Shown: positions 17,689-26,800, counted from the first letter of the stretch. The stretch: DNA of 64,000 nt from Cognatundibacterium crateris (GCF_010078235.1 NZ_JAABOS010000002.1:248001-312000), one strand, 5' to 3'. Notes: generated by a model not told the origin, from the letters alone. Made by a program: numbers and translations.

Positions 17689-19680
17689 ATGTCTTACCAA
17701 CTTCGTCTGGCTGCCGCGGCAGTCCTCAGTGCCTTCGCCTGCCCAACTTTTGCAGAAACCATCTCCACCGTTACCGTCACCTCAAATCCTTTGGGTAAGG
17801 GCGAGGATATGCAAGTGCTGACACCTGCCAAGGTGCTGGCTGGCCCGGAATTACGCAATAAAATCAGCACCTCTTTGGGCGATACGCTGGGTGGCGAACT
17901 CGGTGTGTCGGCATCCGGCTTTGGTGCAGGTGCCTCGCGTCCTATTATTCGCGGCCTGGAAGGCCCACGCATCAAAATCCTGCAAAACGGCATGGGCGTC
18001 GCAGATGTCTCCAGTCTGTCGAATGACCATGCGGTGGCCAGTGAAAGTGCAACCGCCCAGCAAATCGAAATTCTGCGCGGCCCGGCAGCACTGCTGTATG
18101 GCAGCGGCGCGATAGGCGGCCTGGTGAATGTAATCGACGGACGTATTCCTGCCACCCTGAGCAAACAAGTAAGCGGCGAAGCGGAATTACGCGCCGGCAG
18201 CGGCAATCAGGAAAAAAGCGGCTCGTTCGGCCTTGACGGCTCCAGTGGTGCGCTGGCCTGGCATATTGATGGTAATGCCCGTCAGACTGATAACTACGCA
18301 ATTCCCGGCAAGGCAAACCCAGGCAACGCGGACTCTGCAAGCGGCAGACTGCCATCCAGTTTTACCCGTGAACACAGTTTGACGCTCGGCGGCTCGTATA
18401 TTCAGAAATGGGGATATGTCGGCGCGGCAGTGCAGACGATGAATGACCATTACGGCATTCCGACTGCAGAAAAATCCTTTATCGATATGCGTCAAAACCG
18501 GTTTGATCTGGACAGCAAAGTGCTGGCCCCTTGGGCAGGTTTTGAGTCACTCAGTATGAAACTGAGTACGACGGACTATCAGCACACGGAAAAAACAGAG
18601 GAAGGCGTCGCCAACACCAACTTCAAAAACCAATCCACAGAAGGACGCCTGGTCCTGAATCATCATGCCTGGCAAGGCTGGCAGGGCAGCTGGGGAATGC
18701 AATTTGAAACGGTCAAATTCTCTGCCTTATCCGCTGCCACCGGGCGTGCGGATACGGTACCCGTGACAAAATCGGATTCTTTGGCTGCCTTCGTGGTCGA
18801 ACAAAAGCAAATCGGCGAAGTATTAACCAGTGCCGGGCTGCGCCTGGAAAACGTCAAACGCACACCAGAGGCCATCGCCAGCTTGCCGGCGCGTCAGTTT
18901 GACCTGTACTCGGCATCATTAGGCGGACTCTGGCAATTCATGCCGGGCTACGCTGCTGGCCTCAGCTACTCACTGGCCCAACGCGCACCGGCTACCGAAG
19001 AGCTGTATTCCAATGGCCCGCATGAATCCACGGCGACTTTTGATATTGGCAATCCCAATATGCAAAAAGAAAAATCACGCAATCTGGAATTAAGCCTGCA
19101 GAAAACAAACGGCCTGGTACGCTGGAAAATCAATGCTTTCTACAACCAGGTACAAAATTATGTCTACGGCCACACCGATGGAGTGAAAGTGGATGAAGAG
19201 GGAAATCCGGCAGATGACGCTGAATTCAGCCGCCGCTACTGGTCACAAGCGCGCGCTAATATCCATGGCGCAGAAGCTGAACTGAGTTTTAATCAGACAG
19301 GTGAAGGTTTTTCTGCCCGTGCATTTGCAGACATGTCACGCGGACGTCTGGAAAATGCCGGTAATCTGCCACTGCAACCTGCCATCCGCACTGGCCTCGA
19401 TCTGGGCTACCGCGAAGGGGCATGGCGTGGATCGGTAAAGGTGTTGCACGCACAAAAGCAGGACAGACTGGCCAGCTTTGAAAATTATGTGACGCCCTCC
19501 TATACTAAAGTCGATCTGGACCTCAGCTATACCCAGGTGTATGCAGGCGCACAACTGACCTGGTTTGTGATGGCGAAAAATCTGCTGAATCAGGATATAC
19601 GCATCTCAACCTCGGTATTGCGTGACAGTGTGCCTCAGCCAGGGCGACACTTCATTGCAGGTGTCAGGACCAGCTTTTAA
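17689..19680 (+). CDS. TonB-dependent outer-membrane receptor, ZnuD-like
   Basis: A 663-aa receptor with a Sec signal peptide (cleavage expected near TFAET). A TonB box-like segment (STVTVTSNP) and a plug domain (RPIIRGLEGPRIKILQNG) follow, then a 22-strand barrel ending in a phenylalanine (VRTSF). The ELYSNGPHEST...FDIGNPN stretch resembles ZnuD-type zinc receptors, but the histidine-rich loop of some ZnuD proteins is absent. Zinc is preferred over iron because of the Zur-like/COG0523 neighbourhood. ATG 17689 has AGGA six bases ahead. The open frame continues upstream to 17488, overlapping the previous gene, and that extension has no signal-peptide logic. Confidence 0.82.
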   Translation: MSYQLRLAAAAVLSAFACPTFAETISTVTVTSNPLGKGEDMQVLTPAKVLAGPELRNKISTSLGDTLGGELGVSASGFGAGASRPIIRGLEGPRIKILQNGMGVADVSSLSNDHAVASESATAQQIEILRGPAALLYGSGAIGGLVNVIDGRIPATLSKQVSGEAELRAGSGNQEKSGSFGLDGSSGALAWHIDGNARQTDNYAIPGKANPGNADSASGRLPSSFTREHSLTLGGSYIQKWGYVGAAVQTMNDHYGIPTAEKSFIDMRQNRFDLDSKVLAPWAGFESLSMKLSTTDYQHTEKTEEGVANTNFKNQSTEGRLVLNHHAWQGWQGSWGMQFETVKFSALSAATGRADTVPVTKSDSLAAFVVEQKQIGEVLTSAGLRLENVKRTPEAIASLPARQFDLYSASLGGLWQFMPGYAAGLSYSLAQRAPATEELYSNGPHESTATFDIGNPNMQKEKSRNLELSLQKTNGLVRWKINAFYNQVQNYVYGHTDGVKVDEEGNPADDAEFSRRYWSQARANIHGAEAELSFNQTGEGFSARAFADMSRGRLENAGNLPLQPAIRTGLDLGYREGAWRGSVKVLHAQKQDRLASFENYVTPSYTKVDLDLSYTQVYAGAQLTWFVMAKNLLNQDIRISTSVLRDSVPQPGRHFIAGVRTSF

Positions 19681-19746
19681 GTGAGGATTACCCAGCTTTT
19701 TGTTACGAATTGTAATTCCAGTACATTGCCGTCAACCCTGAAATCG

Positions 19747-19774
19747 AATTGGGGCGTGAAAAAGCGCCCCAATT
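19747..19774 (+). terminator. hairpin terminating the TonB-receptor operon
   Basis: A 10-bp perfect stem (AATTGGGGCG / CGCCCCAATT) with an 8-nt loop lies 67 bases after the receptor stop. There is no long T tract, so the intrinsic-terminator call is tentative. A second small hairpin, TTTTAAC-TTTA-GTTAAAA, lies at 19829-19846. Confidence 0.55.
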
Positions 19775-19964
19775 TGCTGGAAATCAACAGGATTGTCTCC
19801 TAACTACCGTTTATTTCCACAAAACAACTTTTAACTTTAGTTAAAAACCTCTGACAGGCTTGGAGTCTGATTACATTTCACTTCTAAATCAGAATATACT
19901 TGAACCTCGGTAAATATTTTGTCGTTTAACAGCTACAGTTCAGCTACAATTTTTCGGGATCAAA

Positions 19965-21416
19965 GTGGGGATTTTTTCTCTGTTCGGTAAAAAGGGTGGA
20001 AAAAAAGATGAGCGCGCCTCAGAGCGCAGCACATCTAAAAAAACCCGTACTAAATCTGGAAATACTGTGATCACAGGCTTCCAGGATAGTGATCTGTTTA
20101 CCAACTCCATCATTGCACAACGCCATATCGCACGTGCCACTGAAAGAAAAATTGATGCGATAGAGTTCGAGATGTCTCGCGACATCGTGAAAACTCGCCC
20201 CCCTGTTGCGACCAAAATTGATTTGAGCAAGTCCGGCACCGGCACTGTGACTGGCGAAGTAACGCTGACCGCAGATACCCTGCCTATCGAAAAACGCGCC
20301 TCCGTCATGGACTTCCAGACGACGTTGCCGATGACTATGCCTTCCGACTATCTGCTCGGCGGGCACACCGAAATTCATGGCAATGCAATTGCCTACAGTG
20401 AGTCGGTTCCCGTGTTGGAAGAAGCCGCGATACTATTCGCCAATGGGCAGAATGAAGTCGCTGAGCATATGCTGCAAGCAGCGGTTCATCATCAGAATTT
20501 GGGCAGTGCGACTGAAATCGGCTGGCAAATGCTGTTCGACCTGTATCGTCTGACCAATAACCAGCATATGTTTGAAAGCCTGTCGCTGGACTATGCGAAC
20601 AAATTCGAAACATCGCCACCGCTTTGGCCAGAACATGGCAATGCTGCTGACCAGGAAATCAGCCAGGACAGCAACGTTGCAACACCGACTATTTTGTTTC
20701 CGGTCAAGCTCGATGCAGGTATTATCAAAGTCATCGAAAAGATCAACACTCAGGGTGCCAGAAGCCAAAGCCTGAAGCTGGATTTTGGCCGCATCAAAGA
20801 AGTCGATCCGGTTGGCTGCGGTCTGTTATTGCGCTGTCTGAAGAATTTAAAAAAATCAGATCACGATCTGATGCTGGCAGGGGCACAGGACCTGGCGGAC
20901 CGCATACGCGCCATTTTGCAAGTTGGCCGCCGTGATGAAACGGAAGCACCCTGGTTGTTGTTGCTGGAAATACTGCAACTGCTGCACTTTGAACGCGCGT
21001 TTGAAGAAGTCAGCATGGATTACTGCGTGACCTTTGAAGTTTCCCCCCCGTCGTTTGATGCGCCAAAAAATAATATCACCAGTGCCTTCCCGGAAATCAC
21101 GCTGAAGGAAGACCGCGAGGAAGAGGCCGCCTTCTCAGATCGTTTTACGATGCCTGCCCTCATCCAGGGCAAGATGGATGATTTGCTCAAAAAAATTGCA
21201 GATCAGGCCAATCACACCAATCCGCTGATACTCGATTGCTCACGGCTGGAACGGGTAGAGTTCAGTGCAACAGCCGAATTGCTCAATGGTTTGGCACCAA
21301 TAGCGGGCAAACCTGGTATGTCCATCCAGTTTACCGAGGTGAATTATCTGGTCATGATGTTATTCAACGCCATGGGTCTCAAAAATATCGCCAGCATCAG
21401 CTTGCGTAAGCATTAA
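19965..21416 (+). CDS. STAS-like domain protein upstream of hslVU
   Basis: A 483-aa cytosolic protein with a lysine-rich N-terminus (FGKKGGKKDER). Two segments look like STAS folds: about 240-320 (KLDFGRIKEVDPVGCGLLLRCL) and about 395-480 (LILDCSRLERVEFSATAELL). Between and before them are helical segments (AILFANGQNEVAEHML, about 150) that read like TPR or bacterial-transcription-activator helices. Repeated phrases (LSLDYANKFETSPP and VSMDYCVTFEVSPP) show an internal duplication. Function is unknown; STAS domains usually serve partner-switch signalling. The start is a GTG with GGGA 5 bases before it. Confidence 0.75.
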   Translation: MGIFSLFGKKGGKKDERASERSTSKKTRTKSGNTVITGFQDSDLFTNSIIAQRHIARATERKIDAIEFEMSRDIVKTRPPVATKIDLSKSGTGTVTGEVTLTADTLPIEKRASVMDFQTTLPMTMPSDYLLGGHTEIHGNAIAYSESVPVLEEAAILFANGQNEVAEHMLQAAVHHQNLGSATEIGWQMLFDLYRLTNNQHMFESLSLDYANKFETSPPLWPEHGNAADQEISQDSNVATPTILFPVKLDAGIIKVIEKINTQGARSQSLKLDFGRIKEVDPVGCGLLLRCLKNLKKSDHDLMLAGAQDLADRIRAILQVGRRDETEAPWLLLLEILQLLHFERAFEEVSMDYCVTFEVSPPSFDAPKNNITSAFPEITLKEDREEEAAFSDRFTMPALIQGKMDDLLKKIADQANHTNPLILDCSRLERVEFSATAELLNGLAPIAGKPGMSIQFTEVNYLVMMLFNAMGLKNIASISLRKH

Positions 21417-21507
21417 CTCCGACGCAATTCCAGCTGCCTTATCCTGTACGTCAGCGCAAAGTTGACCTGAATTCGCTCTGCAAACAGCAGATACCGGCTC
21501 AACACTT

Positions 21508-21535
21508 CTTGTAATTCCGCAGTTACCCCCCATTT
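21508..21535 (+). promoter_or_regulatory. heat-shock (sigma-32) promoter of hslVU
   Basis: CTTGTAA (21508-21514) and CCCCATTT (21528-21535) are separated by 13 bases, very close to the sigma-32 consensus CTTGAAA-N11-16-CCCCATNT. It lies 75 bases before hslV, a known heat-shock operon in E. coli. Confidence 0.8.
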
Positions 21536-21563
21536 TCTAGCAATTCGGAAGTTCGCTTCCTGT

Positions 21564-21587
21564 GGCATTCGTCGTGCGACGAATGCC
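21564..21587 (+). promoter_or_regulatory. hairpin in the hslVU 5' leader
   Basis: GGCATTCGTCG and CGACGAATGCC are perfect 11-nt complements almost back to back (2-nt centre; the real loop would be 4-6 nt). The hairpin falls between the sigma-32 promoter and the ribosome-binding site (GAGAGG near 21599-21604). A mRNA-stability or temperature-response role is plausible. Confidence 0.6.
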
Positions 21588-21609
21588 TTTCCAATTTTGA
21601 GAGGTTCAT

Positions 21610-22146
21610 ATGGAACAATTTCACGGCACCACCATACTGACCGTGCGGCGCGGTAATGTTGTTGCCCTCGGTGGCGACGGACAAGTCACGCTAGGCAATA
21701 TCGTCATGAAAGGCACGGCGCGTAAAGTACGTAAGCTGTATCACAACAAAGTGCTGGCAGGTTTTGCCGGCGGCACCGCTGATGCATTCACGCTGATAGA
21801 ACGCTTTGAGTCCAAATTGGAAAAACATCAGGGTCACCTGATGCGTGCCTCTGTTGAGCTGGCGAAGGACTGGCGAACCGACCGCATGCTGCGCCGTCTG
21901 GAAGCGATGTTGCTGGTAGCAGATAAAGACACCACACTGGTCATTACTGGCAATGGCGACGTACTTGAACCGAATCAAGGCATAGGCGCGATCGGTTCCG
22001 GTGGCAGTTTCGCCCAATCGGCCGCGATTGCCTTGTTCGAAAACACCGATTTATCACCGGTAGACATCGTCAAGAAATCTCTGACGATTGCCGGTGAACT
22101 GTGCATTTATACAAATTTGTCGCACACCATAGAAACCTTGGAATAA
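21610..22146 (+). CDS. hslV: HslV peptidase subunit (ClpQ)
   Basis: A 178-aa proteasome-like N-terminal-threonine hydrolase forming a double hexamer capped by HslU. The catalytic Thr is within [10 protein letters not shown], so five or six residues (MEQFHG) must be removed to free it, unlike E. coli where Thr follows Met directly. GGDGQVTLG, Lys-bearing KVRKLY and GIGAIGSGG match the family. GAGG lies 5 bases before the ATG. hslU follows after 51 bases; both are downstream of a sigma-32 promoter. Confidence 0.97.
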   Translation: MEQFHGTTILTVRRGNVVALGGDGQVTLGNIVMKGTARKVRKLYHNKVLAGFAGGTADAFTLIERFESKLEKHQGHLMRASVELAKDWRTDRMLRRLEAMLLVADKDTTLVITGNGDVLEPNQGIGAIGSGGSFAQSAAIALFENTDLSPVDIVKKSLTIAGELCIYTNLSHTIETLE

Positions 22147-22197
22147 TCCTCGCCTGCACCGTAACGCAGGCTGACAGAGAAGCAGACAGGAAAAAAT

Positions 22198-23532
22198 ATG
22201 AATATGACACCACAGGAAATCGTGTCCGAACTGGATAAACATGTCGTCGGACAAGGTAAAGCCAAACGTGCAGTCGCCATCGCCTTGCGCAATCGCTGGC
22301 GTCGTCAGCAGGTGCAAGAGCCGCTGCGCCATGAAATCACACCAAAAAATATTCTGATGATAGGCCCGACCGGCGTCGGAAAAACCGAGATCGCACGTCG
22401 TCTGGCCAAGCTGGCAGATGCACCGTTCATCAAAATCGAAGCGACTAAATTTACCGAAGTCGGCTACGTAGGGCGCGATGTGGATACCATCATCCGTGAT
22501 CTGGTCGATATCGGCATCAAGCAAACCCGCGAATCCGCCACCCGCAAAGTGCGCCAGCGTGCTGAAGACGCGGCAGAGGACCGCATCCTCGACATCCTGC
22601 TGCCACCGGCACGTGATTTCGGCATCCATCCGGAAGGTGAACAGAGTGCTGGCGATAACAGCACCCGTCAGACTTTCCGTAAACGTCTGCGTGAAGGTGC
22701 GCTGGACGACAAAGAAATCGAGCTGGAAGTGGCAGAACCGGCAGCGCAAATGGAAATCATGGCGCCACCTGGTATGGAAGAAATGACCGAGCAAATTAAA
22801 ACCATGTTTTCCGGCATGGGCAGTGGTCGTAAAAAAGCGCGCAAACTCAAGATCAAAGAAGCCTTCAAACTGCTGATCGAGGAAGAAGCCGCCAAACTGG
22901 TCAATGAAGAAGAGCTGAAACAGGAAGCCATCCGTAATGTGGAACAGAACGGCATCGTATTCCTGGATGAAATCGATAAGATCGCTTCACGCTCGGAAAC
23001 TGGCGGCGGTGAAGTATCGCGCGCCGGCGTACAACGTGATTTGCTGCCTCTGGTGGAAGGTACCACGGTCAATACCAAGTACGGCATGATCAAAACCGAC
23101 CATATTCTGTTCATCGCCTCCGGCGCCTTCCATCTGGCCAAACCCTCGGATCTGATACCAGAATTGCAGGGGCGCTTCCCTATCCGGGTCGAGCTGGAAT
23201 CCTTATCCATCGCAGATTTTGAACGCATACTGACCAGTACCGATGCCTGCCTGACACGTCAGTATCAAGCCTTACTGGCCACCGAGGATGTACAAATAGA
23301 ATTCACGCCCGAAGGTGTGGAACGTCTCGCAGGTATCGCTTTTTCCGTCAATGAAACCACGGAAAACATTGGTGCGCGCCGTTTATACACTGTGATGGAA
23401 AAGCTGCTGGAAGAGATTTCTTTCGATGCGCATCAGAATTCCGGCACGACCATCAGCATCGACGCGGCTTATGTCGAAGCGCGGCTGGGTGCCTTGTCGG
23501 TTGATGAGGACTTGTCCCGTTATGTGTTATAA
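22198..23532 (+). CDS. hslU: HslU ATPase subunit (ClpY)
   Basis: A 444-aa AAA+ unfoldase that feeds proteins to HslV. Walker A GPTGVGKT lies at about 57-64, Walker [10 protein letters not shown] near 253, and the I-domain between them (about 110-240) includes the [14 protein letters not shown] part. The C-terminus is LSRYVL, the tail that inserts into HslV pockets. The N-terminal [16 protein letters not shown] is canonical. ATG at 22198 follows CAGGAAAAAAT. It is the second gene of the heat-shock operon. Confidence 0.98.
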   Translation: MNMTPQEIVSELDKHVVGQGKAKRAVAIALRNRWRRQQVQEPLRHEITPKNILMIGPTGVGKTEIARRLAKLADAPFIKIEATKFTEVGYVGRDVDTIIRDLVDIGIKQTRESATRKVRQRAEDAAEDRILDILLPPARDFGIHPEGEQSAGDNSTRQTFRKRLREGALDDKEIELEVAEPAAQMEIMAPPGMEEMTEQIKTMFSGMGSGRKKARKLKIKEAFKLLIEEEAAKLVNEEELKQEAIRNVEQNGIVFLDEIDKIASRSETGGGEVSRAGVQRDLLPLVEGTTVNTKYGMIKTDHILFIASGAFHLAKPSDLIPELQGRFPIRVELESLSIADFERILTSTDACLTRQYQALLATEDVQIEFTPEGVERLAGIAFSVNETTENIGARRLYTVMEKLLEEISFDAHQNSGTTISIDAAYVEARLGALSVDEDLSRYVL

Positions 23533-23563
23533 GCTTCAGGCAAAACAGGATGGCCAATAAGGC

Positions 23564-23620
23564 GCTGGCAACGCGCCAAAGAATGCGGCACCGGGTTGAG
23601 CCTTCTCAGCTGGCAACGCG
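23564..23620 (+). repeat. 12-bp direct repeat GCTGGCAACGCG
   Basis: Two exact copies at 23564-23575 and 23609-23620, 45 bases apart, lie in the 215-base gap between hslU and the methionine sulfoxide reductase gene. The first copy is flanked by GGCGC/GCGCC arms. Function is unknown. Confidence 0.4.
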
Positions 23621-23747
23621 TCATCATGTGGCGCGGCCGGCACAGAAAAACCATCCCGCCGCAACACGCTTAGTACCAACAACCGTCGGCAAGTTAACTG
23701 CCTTGCTGACGGGATTTCATTCAACATCTTCCACTACCGGGACACCT

Positions 23748-24272
23748 ATGTTTGAAACCTCCGCAGCCAGTGACAAACCTGACTACGACCTGCTGAACAA
23801 ACAACTTGCCAGCATACTGGAAGGCGAACGCGCACTGATGACCAATGCCGCGCAATTTTCTGCGCTGATTTTTAACAGCATCAGCGATCTGAACTGGGCA
23901 GGTTTTTACTTCTGCAGCGAAGCCAGAACAGCCGATCAGGGGCGTCCTTGTGATTTATTACTTGGTGCTTTCCAGGGCAAGGTTGCCTGTGTCCGCATTC
24001 CTTTCGGACGTGGTGTGTGCGGCTCTGCAGCGCAAGAGCGCAAAACCTTCCTGGTGCCGGATGTACACGCATTTCCTGGCCATATTGCCTGTGATTCCGC
24101 ATCGAACTCAGAGATCGTGATCCCCATCATCAAAGATGGCAAGCTGTATGGTGTACTCGATATCGACAGCCCGCGTCTGGCACGCTTTAATGCAGAAGAT
24201 CAGGCAGGTCTGGAAAGCATGCTCGCCGCGTTCATAGCAGCAACCGACTTTGGTTCACTGCCATCCGTCTGA
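23748..24272 (+). CDS. msrC: free methionine-(R)-sulfoxide reductase (GAF-type, fRMsr)
   Basis: The 174-aa GAF-domain enzyme reduces free Met-R-sulfoxide and is recycled by thioredoxin. The three functional cysteines match the E. coli enzyme in context: KVACVRIP, GRGVCG and HIACDSASN. The substrate-binding SEIVIPI segment and the LDIDSP motif are also present. The frame is open upstream to 23550, but the ATG at 23748 gives the family length and the upstream sequence looks non-coding. Oxidative-stress repair beside the heat-shock protease genes fits, though co-transcription is uncertain. Confidence 0.9.
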   Translation: MFETSAASDKPDYDLLNKQLASILEGERALMTNAAQFSALIFNSISDLNWAGFYFCSEARTADQGRPCDLLLGAFQGKVACVRIPFGRGVCGSAAQERKTFLVPDVHAFPGHIACDSASNSEIVIPIIKDGKLYGVLDIDSPRLARFNAEDQAGLESMLAAFIAATDFGSLPSV

Positions 24273-24340
24273 GTCAGATTACGAAAAACAGAACTGGAAT
24301 TTTCCCGGGCTGACTTCTACACTGCTTGCAGGAGGAAGCC

Positions 24341-24559
24341 ATGTCCGGATGCCGACACCGCAAAACCCGCAGAAAACATCTGCAGCCACTGAGACGGCGC
24401 GATATCACCACACGTATGCTGGTCGATATCGGGATTCATTATGCAACCATACTCGGCACCGAACTGGCGGCCGTGTTTCTGCGCCGGCAAGCGATACCGG
24501 AAGCGGTCATCAGCCGGGTATTGCTACTACCCACCGCCAGGGGCTCACACCGGTTTTGA
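24341..24559 (+). CDS. small basic protein of unknown function
   Basis: A 72-aa reading frame with a very good ribosome-binding site (GGAGG at 24331-24335, 5 bases before ATG). The N-terminus is strongly basic (RHRKTRRKHL). The middle part, MLVDIGIHYATILGTELAAVFLRRQAIPE, looks like an ordered helix pair. I do not recognise a named family. Its last 15 bases overlap the end of gpsA on the other strand. It is kept as a real gene for its start signal and protein-like composition. Confidence 0.6.
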   Translation: MSGCRHRKTRRKHLQPLRRRDITTRMLVDIGIHYATILGTELAAVFLRRQAIPEAVISRVLLLPTARGSHRF

Positions 24560-25555
24560 ACTGATCTCGTGTTTGGCGTCGCGCGCCATTAACTGGCGTA
24601 TCATTTGCTGCGCCGGAACCTGATCAAACAAGACACTGGCAACTGCATTGGTAATCGGCATCTCTATCGCCAGACTGGCTGCCAATGTACGCACTGCCTG
24701 CGCGCAACGCACGCCTTCCGCGACGTGTCCCAGCTCTTCAACGATCACAGCCAGGCTTTTTCCCTGTGCCAGAGCGAGCCCGACTTTGCGATTGCGTGAC
24801 AAATCACCCGTGCAAGTCAGTATCAAGTCGCCCAGGCCGGTCAGACCAACCAGGGTTTCCGAGCGCGCGCCGAGTGCCACACCGAGCCGGGTAATTTCTG
24901 CCAAACCGCGGGTAATCAGTGCCGCACGCGCATTCAACCCAAGTCCCAGGCCATCGGCCACACCGGTAGCAATCGCCAGAATATTTTTGACGGCACCACC
25001 AACTTCAACGCCGACCAAATCATCACTGGAATACACCCGCATCGCATTCACATGCAAAGCCTGCACCACGCGCTGACACAGATCCTGCGATTTGGACGCA
25101 ATCGTGAGCGCACATGGCAAGCCCTGTGCCACTTCCTGCGCAAACGAAGGGCCAGACAGCGCGCCCAGCTGACATTGCTGACCCAGTATTTGTTCCGCCA
25201 CCTGATGCGGTAATAACTGCGTACCTTCTTCAAAGCCTTTACATAACCAGACCACTCGCTGCGGCCGGTGCAACTTGCACGCCTCCAGCGTAGGACGCAA
25301 ACCAGAAACAGAAGTTGCGATGATCAACAAGCCATCCGGCCCACTGGCATGTGCGATCGCCGCATCAAAATCAGCAGTCAGCTGCAAAGACTCCGGCAAA
25401 GGATAGCCGGGCAGATAATGGGTATTCTCGCGCTGCTCCAGCATGGTTTGCATGGCTTGCGGACTTCTGCCCCACATCAGAACCTGATTTTTTGCAGTCA
25501 GCGCAATCGCGACCGCAGTTCCCCAGGCACCGGCACCTAAAACGCTGATATTCAT
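24545..25555 (-). CDS. gpsA: glycerol-3-phosphate dehydrogenase [NAD(P)+]
   Basis: The 336-aa enzyme reduces dihydroxyacetone phosphate to sn-glycerol 3-phosphate for phospholipid synthesis. Rossmann motif GAGAWGTAVA lies at 7-16. GPSFAQEVAQG and the catalytic-lysine region VGGAVKNILAIATG (about 186-200) follow, then the C-terminal domain with GLGDLILTCTGDLSRN. In E. coli gpsA follows secB directly; here an SH3 protein and a terminator lie between. It converges with the small basic gene. Confidence 0.97.
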   Translation of the reverse strand: MNISVLGAGAWGTAVAIALTAKNQVLMWGRSPQAMQTMLEQRENTHYLPGYPLPESLQLTADFDAAIAHASGPDGLLIIATSVSGLRPTLEACKLHRPQRVVWLCKGFEEGTQLLPHQVAEQILGQQCQLGALSGPSFAQEVAQGLPCALTIASKSQDLCQRVVQALHVNAMRVYSSDDLVGVEVGGAVKNILAIATGVADGLGLGLNARAALITRGLAEITRLGVALGARSETLVGLTGLGDLILTCTGDLSRNRKVGLALAQGKSLAVIVEELGHVAEGVRCAQAVRTLAASLAIEMPITNAVASVLFDQVPAQQMIRQLMARDAKHEISSKPV

Positions 25556-25602
25556 GTGCTATCCAAATGAAAAATAATGATGTCCGGTGACATGAAACAG
25601 AT

Positions 25603-25632
25603 AAAAAAAGGACAGCACGCTGTCCTTTTTTT
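25603..25632 (-). terminator. intrinsic terminator before gpsA
   Basis: A 14-nt perfect inverted repeat (AAAAAAAGGACAGC / GCTGTCCTTTTTTT) with a 2-nt centre lies 45 bases beyond the SH3-protein stop. It has T and A runs on the two flanks. It separates the secB-SH3 transcript from gpsA. Confidence 0.9.
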
Positions 25633-25676
25633 ATCTGCTACACGCCGCCTGGACGGGTTTGCGAACAATCCCTGAA

Positions 25677-26126
25677 TTATAAACCCCAGACCTCGCTGGC
25701 TTTAACAAATCCCAGCTGACCATCGCGATGTTTGACTTTCACCCAGCCAGCAGTGGCGGGTTCAGCCATTTCCAACAATACATGCTTGTCTGCGCTGAAT
25801 ACCAGCGCTGCGCTCTCATCGGCTGCAGCACGCACTTTCGCATTCGCAACCCGTATCACCAGATGACGACGTGCGATTAAATCTTTACTCTCTATCCAGC
25901 TCAATTCGCCAGATGCATCGCGCACCTTACTCCAGGCACCCGACGTAAACACCACTTCAACCGGCATACCGCGCGGCGCGACTGCCAGTTTCCCGCCTTT
26001 GACCGAGGGTGCATCATACATCACGACCGGAGCCGCCCCCACGGAACGGAATTCCAGCGCATGCGCCAGTCCAACAGACAGCAGCGCGCTCAAAGCGATC
26101 AGGTAACGGGGAAGGTGTGCAGACAT
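25677..26126 (-). CDS. exported SH3-domain protein
   Basis: A 149-aa protein with an N-terminal signal peptide (LIALSALLSVGLAHALE). Two bacterial SH3 (SH3b) modules follow: about 25-80 (VVMYDAPSVKGGKL, GAWSKVRDASGELSWIES) and about 88-149 (VRAAADESAALVF, GWVKVKHRDGQLGFVKASEVWGL). SH3b domains typically bind peptidoglycan or partner proteins in the periplasm. The ATG at 26126 is chosen because it begins the signal peptide; the frame is open further upstream but would run into secB. The exact role is unknown. Confidence 0.82.
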   Translation of the reverse strand: MSAHLPRYLIALSALLSVGLAHALEFRSVGAAPVVMYDAPSVKGGKLAVAPRGMPVEVVFTSGAWSKVRDASGELSWIESKDLIARRHLVIRVANAKVRAAADESAALVFSADKHVLLEMAEPATAGWVKVKHRDGQLGFVKASEVWGL

Positions 26127-26175
26127 AGTAGGCTTCAAACAATTGAGCCTGGTCAGACCAGGCTCAAAACAGCGA

Positions 26176-26649
26176 TTACTGGATAGTTGCCGGTGCTTCA
26201 GCAGCGTTGGCTTGTTCTGCAGCGATCTGCAGACGTTGCGCGTAGAACGATTCGAAATTGATTTCAGACAGGTGGATCGGTGGGAAACCGGCACGTGTGA
26301 TCGCATCCGCTACGTTGGAACGCAGGTAAGGGTAGATGATGTTCGGGCAACCGATACCCAGCAAAGGATCGAGCTGATCTTCAGGGATATTGCGTGCTTC
26401 GAAAATACCAGCCTGTTTGCCTTCAACCAGGAATGCAACTTTTTCGCCAATTTTTGCAGTGACTGTGACTGTAACTGTGGCTTCGTAGATGCCATCAGCC
26501 AGTTTTTCAGAGCCTACATCGAGGGAGACTTCGATACCTGGGTTTTGCTGTTCCAGGAAAATAGCTGGAGAGTTAGGCTGCTCAAGCGACAAATCTTTCA
26601 GATAAACGCGTTGAATTTGGAATACGGGCTGCAGATTTTCGTCAGACAT
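26176..26649 (-). CDS. secB: protein-export chaperone SecB
   Basis: A 157-aa cytosolic homotetrameric chaperone that holds preproteins unfolded for SecA. The conserved core [33 protein letters not shown] and [24 protein letters not shown] is intact, and an alanine-rich C-terminal tail follows. Rhodanese-grxC-secB-gpsA is the same order as yibN-grxC-secB-gpsA in E. coli. Confidence 0.98.
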   Translation of the reverse strand: MSDENLQPVFQIQRVYLKDLSLEQPNSPAIFLEQQNPGIEVSLDVGSEKLADGIYEATVTVTVTAKIGEKVAFLVEGKQAGIFEARNIPEDQLDPLLGIGCPNIIYPYLRSNVADAITRAGFPPIHLSEINFESFYAQRLQIAAEQANAAEAPATIQ

Positions 26650-26800
26650 GTGAGACTTTCTTAATTTCTAAAAGATTAATAATGAACAGCGAGACGCCTA
26701 GGTCTGTTGAAAAGCTTGATCTCCATCTCTTCCCAACGAGCCACAGATAAGGCCGTTTCCGACCATTTCAAGATCGCGCGCAGCTATTGTAGCAAGTAGA

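Noticed and set aside
23550..23747. In-frame upstream extension of the methionine sulfoxide reductase
   Set aside because: Family length starts at 23748. The possible SD (CAGG) touches the 23550 ATG, and the extra residues look non-coding.
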